A stretch of 64,000 bases of DNA, from NCBI RefSeq assembly GCF_025145645.1, contig NZ_CP102252.1:930001-994000 (forward strand), given 5' to 3'. Under the pieces are notes generated by a model, which was given only the letters and a program-made list of their open reading frames with translations, did not search any database and was not told where the DNA came from. A program made the translations under genes and the position numbers. Of this stretch, positions 30,707 through 38,749 are shown piece after piece (within the stretch, counting starts at the first letter, position 1; every line of letters begins with the position of its first letter). This DNA comes from Alistipes senegalensis JC50. Its GTDB lineage: Bacteria; Bacteroidota; Bacteroidia; Bacteroidales; Rikenellaceae.

Positions 30707-31894
30707 TTATTTGAGAACCTTCAGGATCTGACCTGCACCTACCGTACGGCCACCCTCGCGGATTGCGAAACGCAGACCTTCGTTGAGAGCAACGGGGTAG
30801 ATCAGCTTCACGGTGATGGTCACGTGGTCGCCCGGCATAACCATATCCACGCCTGCGGGCAGGTGAACCTCACCCGTTACGTCCATCGTACGCAGATAGA
30901 ACTGGGGACGATAGTTGTTGTGGAACGGCGTGTGACGGCCACCCTCCTCTTTCTTCAGGATGTAAACCTCAGCCTCGAACTCGGTGTGCGGGGTGATCGA
31001 GCCGGGTTTGGCGACTACCATACCACGCTTTACCTCCTTCTTGTCAATACCGCGGAGGAGCAGACCTACGTTGTCGCCGGCCTCGCCCTCGTCGAGCAGC
31101 TTGCGGAACATCTCGACACCCGTACAGGTCGAAGTCAGGGTCTTCTCCTCGAGACCTACGATCTCGACGGGATCGCCGACGTGGATGACACCGGTTTCGA
31201 TACGGCCCGTTACGACGGTACCGCGGCCGGTGATCGAGAACACGTCCTCGACAGGCATCAGGAACGGCTTCTCGTTCTCACGCTGCGGAATGGGAATGTA
31301 CTCGTCTACGGCGTTCATCAGCTCCATGATCTTCTCCTCCCACTTCGGCTCGCCGTTCAGGCCGCCGAGTGCGGAACCGCGGATAACGGGAGCGTTGTCG
31401 CCGTCATAGTCGTATTTCGAAAGCAGGTCGCGAACCTCCATCTCGACCAGGTCGAGCATTTCGGGGTCGTCCACCATGTCGCACTTGTTCAGGAAAACAA
31501 CGATGCGCGGCACGTTCACCTGACGGGCGAGCAGCACGTGCTCGTTGGTCTGGGGCATCGGGCCATCCGTAGCGGCAACTACCAGGATGGCACCGTCCAT
31601 CTGAGCGGCACCCGTTACCATGTTCTTCACATAGTCGGCGTGTCCCGGGCAGTCTACGTGAGCGTAGTGGCGGGTAGCAGTCTGGTACTCAACGTGCGAG
31701 GTGTTGATCGTGATACCACGCTCTTTCTCCTCGGGGGCGTTGTCGATCGAGTCGAACGAACGGAGCTCCGAGAGGCCGTTCTTAGCCAGAACAGTCGTGA
31801 TAGCTGCGGTAAGAGTGGTCTTACCGTGGTCTACGTGACCGATGGTACCGATGTTTACGTGCGGTTTCGACCGGTCGAATTTTTCTTTTGCCAT
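30707..31894 (-). CDS. tuf: Elongation factor Tu
   Basis: A 395-aa translational GTPase carrying aminoacyl-tRNA to the ribosome. P-loop GHVDHGKTTLTAAI, G2/G3 region EKERGITINTSHVEY and DCPGHADYVKNM, and G4 NKCDMVD are all intact. Domains II and III follow, with GRGTVVTGRIE and the C-terminal FAIREGGRTVGAGQI. It is preceded by three tRNAs and followed by tRNA-Trp-secE, the same order as around tufB in E. coli. Confidence 0.98.
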   Translation of the reverse strand: MAKEKFDRSKPHVNIGTIGHVDHGKTTLTAAITTVLAKNGLSELRSFDSIDNAPEEKERGITINTSHVEYQTATRHYAHVDCPGHADYVKNMVTGAAQMDGAILVVAATDGPMPQTNEHVLLARQVNVPRIVVFLNKCDMVDDPEMLDLVEMEVRDLLSKYDYDGDNAPVIRGSALGGLNGEPKWEEKIMELMNAVDEYIPIPQRENEKPFLMPVEDVFSITGRGTVVTGRIETGVIHVGDPVEIVGLEEKTLTSTCTGVEMFRKLLDEGEAGDNVGLLLRGIDKKEVKRGMVVAKPGSITPHTEFEAEVYILKKEEGGRHTPFHNNYRPQFYLRTMDVTGEVHLPAGVDMVMPGDHVTITVKLIYPVALNEGLRFAIREGGRTVGAGQILKVLK

Positions 31895-32028
31895 AGTATT
31901 TAAGTATTAAAGTATTGTTAAAAATTGTCCCAAGTTTTAATAAAATTCATTTCGCAGAACAAGCGGGCGACGCAAACTCCCCGTCCATCCGACGGAGGCG
32001 TTCGCATCACACGCTGCTGCGCATGTAG

Positions 32029-32101
32029 AGCGGAAGACGAGGCTCAAACTCGCGACCCTCAGCTTGGAAGGCTGATGCTCTATCAACTGAGCTACTTCCG
32101 C
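32029..32101 (-). tRNA. tRNA-Gly (UCC anticodon)
   Basis: A 73-nt tRNA with acceptor GCGGAAG/CTTCCGC, anticodon loop CTTCCAA giving TCC and T-loop TTTGAGC. CCA is not encoded. It is the third tRNA in the cluster upstream of tuf. Confidence 0.93.
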
Positions 32102-32195
32102 AAAAACATACCGTATCAGAGTCATCCTTTCCCTCGCGCCGCCTTCCGACGGCATCCGGGACCCAGCAACTCCAACCGGCACTCTGTTTTTTTAG

Positions 32196-32278
32196 TGGGA
32201 AGTGATGGATTCGAACCACCGAAGGCGTACGCCAGCAGATTTACAGTCTGCCCCATTTGGCCACTCTGGTAACTTCCC
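32196..32278 (-). tRNA. tRNA-Tyr (GUA anticodon)
   Basis: An 83-nt class II tRNA with acceptor GGGAAGT/ACTTCCC, anticodon loop CTGTAAA giving GTA, a long variable arm and T-loop TTCGAAT. CCA is not encoded. Confidence 0.94.
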
Positions 32279-32550
32279 TTGCTTTTCTCCCGTGAGGAAT
32301 TGGCACGGCCTTTTTCCTTTTTACCCGGGGATTGACTTCGCTCCGCTCCACTTGCGTTTCGCGCCGCTCGTCTTTCCCTTTCGGGGAGGCTTTCGTCCTG
32401 CCGCCGCTCGTCGTCGTAAAAAGCCCTCGTTCCTTCGGAACTCCCAGCCTCAAAACAGTTTGTCGTTTCAAACAAGTTTGACCGTCAAACTCTTTTTCGA
32501 CTGCTGCCTTTGGCAGGGTCTTTTTAGCTCCTCCTCGCGTCGGCTTTCCG
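32279..32550 (-). other. tRNA operon spacer
   Basis: A 272-bp spacer between tRNA-Thr and tRNA-Tyr. No coding frame is convincing. On the minus strand it is purine-rich and has several short stems (for example around GGGAGTTCCGAAGGAAC), which may guide processing of the primary transcript. Confidence 0.5.
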
Positions 32551-32624
32551 AGCCGATGGAGGGATTCGAACCCACGACCAGCTGATTACAAATCAGCTGC
32601 TCTGGCCAACTGAGCTACATCGGC
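32551..32624 (-). tRNA. tRNA-Thr (UGU anticodon)
   Basis: A 74-nt tRNA with acceptor GCCGATG/CATCGGC, anticodon stem CTGAT/ATCAG enclosing TTTGTAA (anticodon TGT), and T-loop TTCGAAT. First gene of the superoperon, directly after a strong promoter. Confidence 0.95.
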
Positions 32625-32645
32625 AGTATTCACCGTTTTGGATTG

Positions 32646-32677
32646 CAAAAGTAGGCATAAAAAATTTACCGCGCAAA
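32646..32677 (-). promoter_or_regulatory. Proximal promoter of the tRNA-tuf-rpo superoperon
   Basis: On the minus strand TTTG (32674-32677), a 20-bp spacer and TACTTTTG (32646-32653) form an exact -33/-7 pair, 21 bp upstream of tRNA-Thr. Confidence 0.85.
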
Positions 32678-32760
32678 TTATTCGTGATAAATTTTCCACT
32701 TTTTAACTCATCTCAAAGAACCGCGCCCCGACGCCGTTGGTTCACGGGCGAAATCGGGTG

Positions 32761-32791
32761 CAAAGATAGGAAAAGTTTTGGATAACGCAAC
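32761..32791 (-). promoter_or_regulatory. Distal promoter of the superoperon
   Basis: On the minus strand GTTG (32788-32791), a 19-bp spacer and TATCTTTG (32761-32768) make a second good promoter, about 115 bp above the first. Confidence 0.65.
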
Positions 32792-32976
32792 AGCTTCCGC
32801 AAAAAATATCGTCTTTCTCGTCCAACTATGTCATCCGCCGGTCCGGGCGGCGCCCGCATTCCTCCCGGACAGCCCATTCCCGGACCCGTCGCACCTATTT
32901 TATATTAGAAATTCCGCTTGTTTTCTCGTACTTACAGCAAAACCGGAAAATCCTGCCGAAGCGCCCGCAATCCAGT

Positions 32977-33008
32977 TTTGGAATCGTCCGTTCTTTTCAC
33001 TATCTTTC
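32977..33008 (+). promoter_or_regulatory. Promoter of the GNAT acetyltransferase gene
   Basis: TTTG (32977-32980), a 20-bp spacer and TATCTTTC (33001-33008) give one mismatch to the consensus, 21 bp before the start codon. Confidence 0.7.
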
Positions 33009-33029
33009 GATTTTGAAAATCTTTTACGC

Positions 33030-33551
33030 ATGGATACGATTCCCCTTTTCGGCCCCTACGCACTCAGGAGGCTCCGCGCGGAGGACGCCGTGGATATATT
33101 CCGCTCGATCGACACCCAACGCCCGTACCTCGGCCGCTGGCTGCCGTTCGTCGCCGAAACCCACTGCGTCGAACAGAGCGAAGCCGTGGTGGCCGGAATG
33201 CTCGCCGACACGGCCAATCCGGTCTACACGATCCGCGACGGCGGGGCCTTTGCCGGACTGATCGGCTTCAAATCGGCCGACGCCGGCAAACGCAGCGTCG
33301 AGATCGGCTACTGGCTCCGCGAGGAGCAGCAGGGCAAAGGAATCATGACGGCGGCCGTGCGGGCGCTCTGCGAAACGGCCTTCGCGCAGATGGGCATGCG
33401 GCGTGTCGAGATCCGCTGCGGCGCGGGCAACCTGCCGAGCAACGCCATTCCCCGGCGGCTCGGGTTCCGGCTCAGCCATGTGGAACCGCGGGGCGAGGAG
33501 CTCTCCGACGGAGAGTGGATCGACCTGAACGTCTACGTGTCGGAGCGGTAA
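33030..33551 (+). CDS. GNAT acetyltransferase, RimJ/RimL type
   Basis: A 173-aa enzyme using acetyl-CoA to acetylate amino groups. I start at MDTIPLFGPYALRRLRAED (33030); the longer frame from 32778 runs through the promoter. It has the RimL-like N-terminus with RPYLGRWLPFV, the acetyl-CoA loop REEQQGKGIMTAAVRALCETAF (R/Q-x-x-G-x-G/A form) and the late VEIRCGAGNLPSNAIPRRLGF motif. Such enzymes modify ribosomal-protein N-termini or small molecules. The target is not known. Confidence 0.88.
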   Translation: MDTIPLFGPYALRRLRAEDAVDIFRSIDTQRPYLGRWLPFVAETHCVEQSEAVVAGMLADTANPVYTIRDGGAFAGLIGFKSADAGKRSVEIGYWLREEQQGKGIMTAAVRALCETAFAQMGMRRVEIRCGAGNLPSNAIPRRLGFRLSHVEPRGEELSDGEWIDLNVYVSER

Positions 33552-33558
33552 AAACACA

Positions 33559-33587
33559 GGAGGCCACCCTCCCCGGGAAGCCTCCTT
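33559..33587. terminator. Terminator between convergent genes
   Basis: AGGAGGC (33559-33565) pairs with GCCTCCT (33581-33587), with an A5 run on the left. It lies between the acetyltransferase and AraC genes. Confidence 0.7.
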
Positions 33588-33607
33588 CAATCCGGCACAG
33601 CCGGGTT

Positions 33608-34522
33608 CTATTTCTTTTTGATCGAAGCGATCAGCTGGGCGGGCGTCGCCTGCAAGTAATTCTTGCAGAAACGGCTGAACTGCGTGTAGTGGCGGAATCC
33701 GTATTTGCTCATCAGCGCCTTGGTGCTGTCCTCGCCGTCACGGATGTCGGAGAAGACTTTGAGGGCTTTCTGACGCATCATCCAATGGTAGACGCTGTCG
33801 TTGAAATGCTCGGCGAAGCGGCGCTTGAAGACCGAAAGGCTCATGCCCGCCAGCGAAGCCAGCTCGGCCACGCCCTGCGCCTTGTCGTAGTTGTTGCAGA
33901 CGAAGACGCGGAAATTGTCCTGCGGCTGAATCATCGACTGGAAGAAATAAGCGTGCTCGGTCGGCGTGTAGAGCACCTTGATCATCATGAAGAGTTCCGT
34001 GGCCTTCATCCGGTGGAACCGGACGCAGTTGGACATCTGCTGAATCGTAAAGATGGAGCCCAGAAGATGTTCGATGGAGGAATGCATCGAAAGCGTCGGG
34101 ACGATCTCGGTCGGGATGACCGAATCGTAGGGCATCACCTTGTCGAAAATATCCTGCTCGCAGAACTCGATCCGGTGAATGAGCGACAGCACGACCACAT
34201 GGGTATCGTCATCCTGCGCCGTAGCCAGAAAACGTTCGTTGCGGGCCAGGCACACGCATTGTTTCGAGGTAACCAGCCGGACCGTATCGGTACCGTGTTC
34301 GAGTTTGAGCGATCCCGACAGGATGAAAAGGATACGCACCATACGGTCCGCCGGGAAGACGACACCTTTTCCCGCCGCAAAGGTCAGCTGCGAAAACCTG
34401 CAATAGGTCGAGTCGCCGATGCGGCGAAACGGTGCAGGGAATGTGGGACAACTACTACAATCCGCAGTGCAATTCTCTTTCAACGACGACTCTACGAACT
34501 GCGGTTGGGGTTGATAATCCAT
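33608..34522 (-). CDS. AraC-family transcriptional regulator
   Basis: A 304-aa regulator starting MDYQPQPQFVESSLKEN (34522); the 41 residues upstream in the same frame come from the terminator and promoter region. The N-terminal half is cupin-like (DRMVRILFILSGSLKLEHG, KQCVCLARNERF). The C-terminal helix-turn-helix pair reads GVAELASLAGMSLSVFKRRFAEHF and ALMSKYGFRHYTQFSRFCKNYLQATPAQLIAS. Several Cys residues occur near the N-terminus (CTADCSSCP), which could be a metal or redox site. Ligand and targets unknown. Confidence 0.87.
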   Translation of the reverse strand: MDYQPQPQFVESSLKENCTADCSSCPTFPAPFRRIGDSTYCRFSQLTFAAGKGVVFPADRMVRILFILSGSLKLEHGTDTVRLVTSKQCVCLARNERFLATAQDDDTHVVVLSLIHRIEFCEQDIFDKVMPYDSVIPTEIVPTLSMHSSIEHLLGSIFTIQQMSNCVRFHRMKATELFMMIKVLYTPTEHAYFFQSMIQPQDNFRVFVCNNYDKAQGVAELASLAGMSLSVFKRRFAEHFNDSVYHWMMRQKALKVFSDIRDGEDSTKALMSKYGFRHYTQFSRFCKNYLQATPAQLIASIKKK

Positions 34523-34597
34523 AAAGTACCAATGTGAGATTCGGAACAAAAATACAAAAAAAATCGGAAAGCCAATCTCCGAGTCGCGGCGAAAGGC

Positions 34598-34631
34598 AAA
34601 AAAAGTCCCCGCCGTCGTCGGCAGGGACTTT
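34598..34631 (-). terminator. Terminator of the coiled-coil lipoprotein gene
   Basis: AAAGTCCC (34602-34609) pairs with GGGACTTT (34624-34631), and a T-run follows on the minus strand. Confidence 0.85.
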
Positions 34632-34661
34632 CCAGGATGTTGCAAACAGGCTTCGGGGCTC

Positions 34662-35534
34662 TTACTTATAGCTTATTATAAGCACTTTAGACGTTTCCCA
34701 GAAGCGCACGGGATCGGTAATGACCAATTTCTCGACGACCTTGTCGCCGGCTGTCACCAGCTGATACGAATCCTCGGGATGCGACGTGACGACCGAAGCC
34801 CTTTTCTGTCCGACGGGAATCTCCGACAGCAGGCGCGAATCGGCCGCCGTGAAACTGTCCAGATTGCCGGTCCTGCCCACCGTCAGCGTCCGGCCGATGA
34901 ATCCCTGCTTGTTGATGATCTGTGCGTCGCGCAACTCCTTCTCGGGCCCCACGATGTAATAGACCGTGTTGAGCTGGTTCTGCAACTCGATCTTCTCGCC
35001 GCTGAGGTTCTCGACTTCGGCGCTGCGGACGGCCACTTCCTGAGAAAGGCTCTCGACTTCGACGCCCATTTGCGCCAGCCTTTCACGCAGCCGGTCCACC
35101 TCGGCCGACTTTTCCCCGAGCTGCGCGTTCATGTCGGCGATCATCTTTTCCAGGCTCTCGATACGCAGGTTGGACTTGCGCAGCAAGGCTGCCGAACGCT
35201 GCAACGAAGCGATTTTGTCTTTATTCTCCCGCAACAGTCGGTCGATGGCCGCGATGTCGTTGTTGATCTCCTCCACGGGGCGGCGTCCTCCCTCAGCCTC
35301 GCCGGCCACGGTGATGAGATTCTCGCGCGACTTGATCAGCGCGAGGTTCTCCGAAATGGCGTTGATGTCCGCGAACACGGCGTTGATGAGCGAATCCTTG
35401 GCGCTGACGACCGTCGCCAGCGAATCGCGCTGGCTCTCGGCCTCGACGACGACCTGCCGTCCGACGCACGACGCAAGGGCTGCTGCGGCGCCCAGCGCCG
35501 CGGCGAATACGATCTGTTTCATGCAGTTTTTCAT
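34662..35534 (-). CDS. Coiled-coil lipoprotein of unknown function
   Basis: A 290-aa protein with a signal peptide and lipobox AALASC-VGRQ. Residues about 25-185 are almost entirely heptad coiled coil (SQRDSLATVVSAKDSLINAV, LRKSNLRIESLEKMIADMNAQLGEKSAEVDRLRERL, ENLSGEKIELQNQLN). A compact C-terminal domain follows (TVYYIVGPEKELRDAQIINKQGF...VLIISYK). I have seen this layout in uncharacterised Bacteroidetes envelope proteins, but no function is established. A -7 box (TATATTTG on the minus strand, 35579-35572) suggests its own promoter. Confidence 0.8.
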   Translation of the reverse strand: MKNCMKQIVFAAALGAAAALASCVGRQVVVEAESQRDSLATVVSAKDSLINAVFADINAISENLALIKSRENLITVAGEAEGGRRPVEEINNDIAAIDRLLRENKDKIASLQRSAALLRKSNLRIESLEKMIADMNAQLGEKSAEVDRLRERLAQMGVEVESLSQEVAVRSAEVENLSGEKIELQNQLNTVYYIVGPEKELRDAQIINKQGFIGRTLTVGRTGNLDSFTAADSRLLSEIPVGQKRASVVTSHPEDSYQLVTAGDKVVEKLVITDPVRFWETSKVLIISYK

Positions 35535-35659
35535 AATTACGATCAGATTGAAATCCTGTTTGCCTGCACCGCAAATATAGATATAAAAACAGTATGTCGT
35601 TCAACTATTTCGCCGCCGGACGCAAAAAAATCCCGAAGCTGCGCCGTCGTGTAAAAAAC

Positions 35660-35690
35660 AACGGGCCGCAACCTCCGGTTACGGCCCGTT
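35660..35690 (-). terminator. Terminator of rpmE
   Basis: AACGGGCCG (35660-35668) pairs with CGGCCCGTT (35682-35690). Minus-strand T residues follow. Confidence 0.8.
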
Positions 35691-35714
35691 TCGGGATCGA
35701 AACGCACAGCGCGA

Positions 35715-35981
35715 TTACTTTGCGTTCTTCTTATCGTAGCGTTTTGCGTAGCGGCTCATAAACTTATCGACGCGACCTGCGGTGTCAACCAACTTCATCT
35801 TACCGGTGTAGAACGGGTGCGACGTGTTGGAAATTTCCATCTTATACACGGGATAGGTTTCGCCGTTCACTTCGATGGTCTCTTTTGTCGAAACGGCGGA
35901 CCGACACAAAAACACGTGGTCGTTGGACATGTCCTTGAACGCCACCAAACGATAATTTTCCGGATGAATACCCTTTTTCAT
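35715..35981 (-). CDS. rpmE: 50S ribosomal protein L31 type B
   Basis: An 88-aa protein starting MKKGIHPENYRLVAFKDMSN. It has SNTSHPFYTGKMKLVDTAGRVDKFMSRYAKR, typical of type B L31. The zinc-binding cysteines of type A are absent, consistent with the zinc-independent form. A -7 box TACCTTTG (36026-36019, minus strand) lies upstream, followed by an AT tract of 7-bp repeats. Monocistronic. Confidence 0.95.
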   Translation of the reverse strand: MKKGIHPENYRLVAFKDMSNDHVFLCRSAVSTKETIEVNGETYPVYKMEISNTSHPFYTGKMKLVDTAGRVDKFMSRYAKRYDKKNAK

Positions 35982-36038
35982 TTCGCTGTTTTTGTTTTAA
36001 TGAATGATTTTGTCGCGGCAAAGGTAGAAAAAAATTGA

Positions 36039-36066
36039 GAATTAAAAATTAAAAATTAAAAATTAT
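36039..36066. repeat. Short tandem AT repeat
   Basis: About four copies of ATTAAAA lie just upstream of the rpmE -7 box. It may act as an UP-like element or may be a simple repeat. Confidence 0.55.
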
Positions 36067-36143
36067 TTTTCAGGGAGCCCCAAAAACAAGGTTCACGGTA
36101 AAGAGTTTTTTTCCGACAGCACTGGGATTTGCTGATTTTTTTT

Positions 36144-36151
36144 TATCTTTG
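36144..36151 (+). promoter_or_regulatory. -7 box of the CAU tRNA
   Basis: TATCTTTG matches TAnnTTTG, 32 bp upstream of the tRNA. No clear -33 at the usual spacing was found. Confidence 0.6.
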
Positions 36152-36183
36152 CGCCACGCAAGCGCCTCCGCAGGCGCAGGACC

Positions 36184-36257
36184 GGGCCCATAGCTCAGTC
36201 GGTCAGAGCAGCGGACTCATAATCCGAAGGTCGTGGGATCATGCCCCTCTGGGCCCA
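36184..36257 (+). tRNA. tRNA with CAU anticodon (Met or lysidine Ile), atypical T-arm
   Basis: Acceptor GGGCCCA/TGGGCCC, a normal D-arm (AGCTCAGTCGGTCAGAGC), anticodon stem CGGAC/ATCCG-type around CTCATAA. It could be elongator Met or the CAU Ile isoacceptor. The T-loop reads ATCATGC instead of the near-universal TTCRANY, and one T-stem pair is T-T, so the T54-A58 pair is replaced by A-T. A terminator follows. It may be a diverged but working tRNA or a decaying copy. Confidence 0.8.
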
Positions 36258-36260
36258 CTG

Positions 36261-36297
36261 AAAAGGGGCTGTCTGAAATTGTCAGACAGCCCCTTTT
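36261..36297. terminator. Bidirectional terminator
   Basis: A 16-bp perfect stem (36261-36276 with 36282-36297) has A4 and T5 flanks. It ends the CAU tRNA and serves the convergent acyl-CoA synthetase gene. Confidence 0.92.
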
Positions 36298-36301
36298 TCC
36301 G

Positions 36302-37957
36302 TTATTTCCCGTCCGCCGAGCGGATCTCCGTGCGGCGTATCTTGCCGCTGATGGTCTTGGGCAGCGACTCCACGAACTCGATCACGCGCGGATATTTATA
36401 AGGTGCCGTGATGCGTTTCACATGGTCCTGCAACTCCTTGACGAGCGCCTCCCCGGCCTGCGCGCGGTATTTCTCCGCAAGGATGATCGTCGCCTTGACC
36501 ACCTGCCCGCGAATCTCGTCGGGAACGCCCGTGATGGCGCACTCCACCACCGCAGGATGGGTCATCAGCGCACTTTCGACCTCGAAAGGCCCGATGCGGT
36601 AGCCCGAACTCTTGATCACGTCGTCGGCGCGTCCCACGAACCAGTAATATCCGTCCTCGTCGCGCCACGCCATGTCGCCCGTGTAGTAGATCCCGTCGTG
36701 CCACGCCTCGTGCGTCAGTTCCTCGTTGAGATAATACTCCTTGAAAAGCCCCAGCGGCTTGCCTCCGTCGGTGCGGATCACGATCTGCCCCTGCTCGCCG
36801 TCCTCGGCCGAACGGCCGTCGGAGGTCACGAGGTCGATCCTGTACTGGGGATTGGGCATGCCCATGCTTCCGGGCTTGGGTTCCATCCACGGAAAGGTCG
36901 CCAGCGTCAGCGTGGTTTCGGTCTGGCCGAAGCCCTCCATCAGACGGATGCCCATCAGACGCTGGAACGTGTCGTACACGGCGCCGTTCAGCGCCTCGCC
37001 GGCCGTCGTGCAGTACTCCAGCGACGAGAGGTCGTATTTCGTGAGGTCCTCGCGGATGAGGAAGCGGTAGATCGTCGGAGGCGCGCACAGCGACGTGATG
37101 CGGTACTGTTCGATCTTGTGCAGAATCTCCGCGGGCGTGAACTTCTCGTGGTCGTAAACGAAGATATTGGCCCCGGCCAGCCATTGCCCGTAGAGTTTGC
37201 CCCACGCGGCCTTGGCCCACCCCGTGTCGGCGATCGTCAGGTGCAGGCTCCCTTCGTGGAGGTTGTGCCACAGCAGGCCCGTGGTGATGTGACCCAGCGG
37301 ATAGGTGAAATCGTGGGCCACCATCTTCGGCTCGCCCGTCGTTCCCGACGTGAAATACATCATCATGATGTCGTCGTTGGCGTTCGCCCGCTCCGGACGC
37401 ACGAAGGGTTCAGCCCCGGCAATGCCCTCGTGAAAGTCGAGAAAGCCCGCGGGAACCTCGGGACCCACGCTTATCAGCACCTCCGCAGTGGGGCTTTCGG
37501 GCATGGCCGCCGCGATATGGTCGGTGATGACCGTCTCGCCCGCCGCCACGATCGCCTTGATCCGGGCCATGTTGCAGCGGTAAACGATGTCCTTCTTGGT
37601 CAGCAGGTGGGTCGCGGGAATCACCACCGCCCCCAGCTTGTGCAGCGCGAGGATCGAGAACCAGAATTCGTAGCGGCGTTTGAGAATCAGCATCACCGCG
37701 TCGCCCTTGCCGATGCCGAGGCTCCGGAACCACGAGGCCGTGCGGTCACTCTCGCGTTTGAGGTCGGCGAAAGTGAACTGAATCTCCTCGCCCTGGTCGT
37801 TGGTCCACAGCAGGGCCTTTTTGTCGGGCTGCTCCGCGGCATAGGCGTCAACAACGTCGTAGGCGAAATTGAAATTTTCGGGAACGCGGATATGCAGGTT
37901 CCTGCGGAAATCCTCCTGCGACGCAAAGGAGGTCTGCGTTAAAAATCGTTCTACCAT
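36302..37957 (-). CDS. AMP-binding acyl-CoA synthetase
   Basis: A 551-aa adenylate-forming ligase activating a carboxylic acid with ATP and joining it to CoA. Motifs: P-loop MMYFTSGTTGEPKMV (about residue 200), EGFGQTETTLT, YYTGDMAWRDEDGYYWFVGRADDVIKSSGYRIGPFEVE (hinge and A8, about 420-450), and the catalytic lysine in LPKTISGKIRR near the end. The pattern is closest to acetate/medium-chain acyl-CoA synthetases. It lies 3 bp downstream of an XRE-cupin regulator and is surely co-transcribed with it. The substrate is not determined. Confidence 0.9.
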   Translation of the reverse strand: MVERFLTQTSFASQEDFRRNLHIRVPENFNFAYDVVDAYAAEQPDKKALLWTNDQGEEIQFTFADLKRESDRTASWFRSLGIGKGDAVMLILKRRYEFWFSILALHKLGAVVIPATHLLTKKDIVYRCNMARIKAIVAAGETVITDHIAAAMPESPTAEVLISVGPEVPAGFLDFHEGIAGAEPFVRPERANANDDIMMMYFTSGTTGEPKMVAHDFTYPLGHITTGLLWHNLHEGSLHLTIADTGWAKAAWGKLYGQWLAGANIFVYDHEKFTPAEILHKIEQYRITSLCAPPTIYRFLIREDLTKYDLSSLEYCTTAGEALNGAVYDTFQRLMGIRLMEGFGQTETTLTLATFPWMEPKPGSMGMPNPQYRIDLVTSDGRSAEDGEQGQIVIRTDGGKPLGLFKEYYLNEELTHEAWHDGIYYTGDMAWRDEDGYYWFVGRADDVIKSSGYRIGPFEVESALMTHPAVVECAITGVPDEIRGQVVKATIILAEKYRAQAGEALVKELQDHVKRITAPYKYPRVIEFVESLPKTISGKIRRTEIRSADGK

Positions 37958-37960
37958 AGC

Positions 37961-38518
37961 TTACATGATTATGGCCAGGAAACGGACCGTTTTTCCGTCG
38001 AGGGCTTTCATTCCGTGGGGCTGCGCCGAGTCGAAATAGAGGCTGTCGCCCGGTTCGAGCTCGAACTCCCGGCCGTTCAGGCTGATCAGCAGGCGCCCCT
38101 CCAGCACGTAGTTCATCTCCTGCCCGTCGTGGGAGTTCAGGTGCATCGGGGCGTCGGCCGGAGCCGGCTCCACCGTCACGATGAAGGGGTCGATCTTCCG
38201 GCCGCGGAATCCCGAGGCCAGCGCCTCGTAGCGGTACGCCTCGCGGCGCTCCACCGCCACGCCCTTTCCGGCGCGGGTGATGAAATAGGAGTTCATCCGG
38301 GGCTCCTCGCCGAACATCAGCACGTCGAGGCTGATCCCGTAATGGCGGGATATGGTTTGCAGCACGTTGACCGAAAAGTCGGTCCGCCCGCTCTCCATGG
38401 CCCGGTATTGTTCGAGGGTCAGACGGCAGCTTTCAGCCACCTCCTGCTCCGACAGTTCGAGCACTTCACGCAGCCCGCGCAGACGGGTTGCGATCGATTG
38501 AATAGGATCGTCACACAT
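37961..38518 (-). CDS. XRE-family regulator with cupin sensor domain
   Basis: A 185-aa regulator starting MCDDPIQSIATRLRGLREVLELSEQEVAESC (38518); the 27 residues upstream are promoter DNA. An N-terminal helix-turn-helix (about 8-62, ending ISRHYGISLDVLMFG) joins a C-terminal cupin barrel (HDGQEMNYVLEGRLLISLNG, EPGDSLYFDSAQPHGMKAL). The cupin binds a small effector, perhaps the acid used by the acyl-CoA synthetase encoded next to it. A near-perfect 22-bp palindrome upstream is a likely operator. Confidence 0.9.
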   Translation of the reverse strand: MCDDPIQSIATRLRGLREVLELSEQEVAESCRLTLEQYRAMESGRTDFSVNVLQTISRHYGISLDVLMFGEEPRMNSYFITRAGKGVAVERREAYRYEALASGFRGRKIDPFIVTVEPAPADAPMHLNSHDGQEMNYVLEGRLLISLNGREFELEPGDSLYFDSAQPHGMKALDGKTVRFLAIIM

Positions 38519-38581
38519 GGTCGTATCGTTTGTTTGGGTAAATCCGAGCCGCCCTAACCACAGCGGCAAGTCCGCGGTAAA

Positions 38582-38603
38582 TATACTGAAAATTTTCAAT
38601 ATA
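38582..38603. promoter_or_regulatory. Palindromic operator candidate for the XRE-cupin regulator
   Basis: TATAcTGAAAATTTTCAaTATA: a perfect 12-bp core palindrome (38587-38598) with TATA arms and one mismatched pair, 64 bp upstream of the XRE start and 43 bp before the his -33 element. Confidence 0.55.
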
Positions 38604-38645
38604 TACTTAGGTGCGGCGGCTGCCGGTCAAAAAAACGGTCCGAAT

Positions 38646-38677
38646 TTTGGTTTTTCCGAATGGAATCGCTATATTTG
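38646..38677 (+). promoter_or_regulatory. Promoter of the histidine operon
   Basis: TTTG (38646-38649), a 20-bp spacer and TATATTTG (38670-38677): an exact Bacteroidetes promoter. The transcript should start near 38684, just before the leader peptide. Confidence 0.88.
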
Positions 38678-38695
38678 CATCCGAAGAGAACGACA

Positions 38696-38749
38696 ATGAC
38701 GACTTTCAACCATATCCATCATCACCATCACCGCTTTACCGAGGGGTAG
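38696..38749 (+). CDS. hisL: Histidine operon leader peptide
   Basis: A 17-codon ORF reading MTTFNHIHHHHHRFTEG then TAG. Six of seven codons between 38711 and 38731 are histidine (CAT/CAC). It starts 18 bp after the -7 box and is followed by an intrinsic terminator and then hisG. This is the classic layout of ribosome-mediated attenuation: with little charged tRNA-His the ribosome stalls at the His codons and transcription goes on into hisG. Too short for standard gene calling. Confidence 0.9.
   Translation: MTTFNHIHHHHHRFTEG

Noticed and set aside
32122..32585. Frames across the tRNA-Tyr/tRNA-Thr region
   Set aside because: They overlap two well-formed tRNA genes and the spacer.
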